DNA of 64,000 bases from an uncultured Maribacter sp. Its GTDB lineage: Bacteria; Bacteroidota; Bacteroidia; Flavobacteriales; Flavobacteriaceae. Positions 63,326-64,000 of this stretch are shown in pieces. The stretch's first letter is position 1, and the number at the start of each line of letters is the position of its first letter. The position numbers and the translations under genes are program-made. The stretch spans positions 124,001 through 188,000 of the forward strand of contig NZ_CANMRY010000001.1 in assembly GCF_947500405.1 (NCBI RefSeq), in the 5' to 3' direction. A model generated the notes under the pieces. It was not told the origin of the DNA, ran no database searches, and saw only the letters and a list, made by a program, of their open reading frames with translations.

Positions 63326-63625
63326 TTATTTGAGAACCGAATGACCTTTTAAAATACCTGCGATGCAGGCTTTTTTATTACTAATGGTTTGCGGAAACAC
63401 CCTTTTAAAATGCAATAGCGAAGGGTTCTTGGTAAAATGTGTTAATGCTATATATAAGACTCCATTAAGTACGAAAACACAAATAATGACTAGAAAACTA
63501 AAAGAGAAAATGATGAACAATAGGGAACCAATTACGCATGTCATCATTAAAGCAAACAGCGATATGGGCAAACCCATAATTACCGCTCGTTTTCTAATAT
63601 TTTTATATACTTCATATTTTTTCAT
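63326..63625 (-). CDS. traF: Conjugative transfer protein TraF (DUF4133)
   Basis: 99 residues, two helices (PISLFALMMTCVIGSLLFII and FSFLVIICVFVLNGVLYIAL), VirB3-like. 18 bp before traG. Confidence 0.9.
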   Translation of the reverse strand: MKKYEVYKNIRKRAVIMGLPISLFALMMTCVIGSLLFIIFSFSFLVIICVFVLNGVLYIALTHFTKNPSLLHFKRVFPQTISNKKACIAGILKGHSVLK

Positions 63626-63673
63626 ACAGCATCATTTTTCATAATACATTCATACTTAATGTCGCTTAGCGAC

Positions 63674-63961
63674 TTAGACTACGATGCCGATTAGGTAGGT
63701 GAAAATCCCTACTACTGCACCTGCAATAAGTACAAATACCAATACACGAGTGATACCTTTTTTTAAATCTGCATTTTCACCAAAAAAATGTCCTGCATTG
63801 AATAGAAAACCTATTAAAAAAATGATTCCTAGAATTATAGGAAATATGGCTCTTATAGTATCTGAAACATCGGTAACAGAATCTTCAATACCTCCAATTT
63901 GTGCAAAAATGGAGTTGGTTATAAATAATAAAAGTGCGCTTAGATAGATTGATTTTTTCAT
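63674..63961 (-). CDS. traE: Conjugative transfer protein TraE (DUF4134)
   Basis: 95 residues from the ATG at 63961; a TTG at 63967 would add two residues. Signal peptide (about 1-20) and two helices (TIRAIFPIILGIIFLIGFLF, GITRVLVFVLIAGAVVGIFT), VirB2/pilin-like. First tra gene visible; the next should be traD or a regulator outside the window. Confidence 0.9.
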   Translation of the reverse strand: MKKSIYLSALLLFITNSIFAQIGGIEDSVTDVSDTIRAIFPIILGIIFLIGFLFNAGHFFGENADLKKGITRVLVFVLIAGAVVGIFTYLIGIVV

Positions 63962-64000
63962 GCTCAAATAGTTTAAATTTTAATACATTTTCGTTGTAAT

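Noticed and set aside
55320..64000. Second attachment site (direct repeat of the tRNA end) within the window
   Set aside because: No convincing copy was found; the element must end outside.
1..64000. CRISPR arrays, rRNA genes and intact insertion sequences
   Set aside because: No spaced direct-repeat array, no rRNA and no transposase ORF was seen on either strand.

Overview
The window is about 64 kb of AT-rich DNA from a member of the Bacteroidota, very probably a marine Flavobacteriaceae. The basis is gene content (GSIII and beta-grasp glutamine synthetases, DUF1573-yajC, DUF3276 PUR protein, DUF4920, DUF1684, DUF4197, TIGR01777), the Bacteroidota promoter form TAnnTTTG with an upstream TTTG/TTG, and a CTnDOT-type tra module. 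The genus cannot be fixed from sequence reading alone.

Bases 1-55,300 are mostly ordinary chromosome. 1-2.4 kb: the end of a phospholipase D-type gene, then nusB, a DUF1573 lipoprotein and yajC. 2.6-9 kb: an ABC exporter, a PUR protein, two damaged genes (a frameshifted acyltransferase and a decayed bile-acid symporter), csaA, two thioredoxin-fold proteins and a bacillithiol-transferase-like protein. 9-11.4 kb: HipA-like kinase / DUF3037 / AlkZ-like operon. 11.4-12.4 kb: cspA and two tandem tiny membrane ORFs. 12.4-27.6 kb: a cyclophilin-FKBP fusion, an M28 peptidase, PPK2, an NtrC-type regulator, MscS, an ABC-2 exporter, grpE-dnaJ behind a sigma-54-like promoter, mnmD and ilvE. 27.6-31.6 kb: small membrane ORFs, crcB and the ammonium unit P-II, amt and porin. 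32-42 kb: an MFS transporter, esterase-like proteins, a second MscS, an Lrp regulator, purU, DUF4197 and a membrane-linked AraC regulator. 42-50 kb: pyrF, prfA, apbE, Rieske, purM and two divergent glutamine synthetases. 50-55 kb: a phosphodiesterase, a Ca/Na antiporter, tiny ORFs, apt and a LacI regulator.

From the tRNA-Arg(ACG) gene at 55,320 the sequence becomes one end of an integrative and conjugative element: an IntDOT-type tyrosine recombinase next to the tRNA, then traN, M, K, J, I, G, F and E read toward it on the minus strand. The element runs off the right edge, so its cargo, mobilisation genes and second attachment site are not visible.

Nitrogen assimilation is the clearest shared theme of the chromosomal part: P-II, Amt and an adjacent porin would handle ammonium uptake, and the two glutamine synthetases about 17 kb away its assimilation. 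The least explained features are three related membrane microproteins of 28-58 residues (12,074, 12,240 and 27,945), a 20-codon hydrophobic ORF with its own terminator at 53,128, the repeat-rich segment between tRNA-Arg and int, and palindromes upstream of the P-II gene. No wholly new multi-gene system could be demonstrated.
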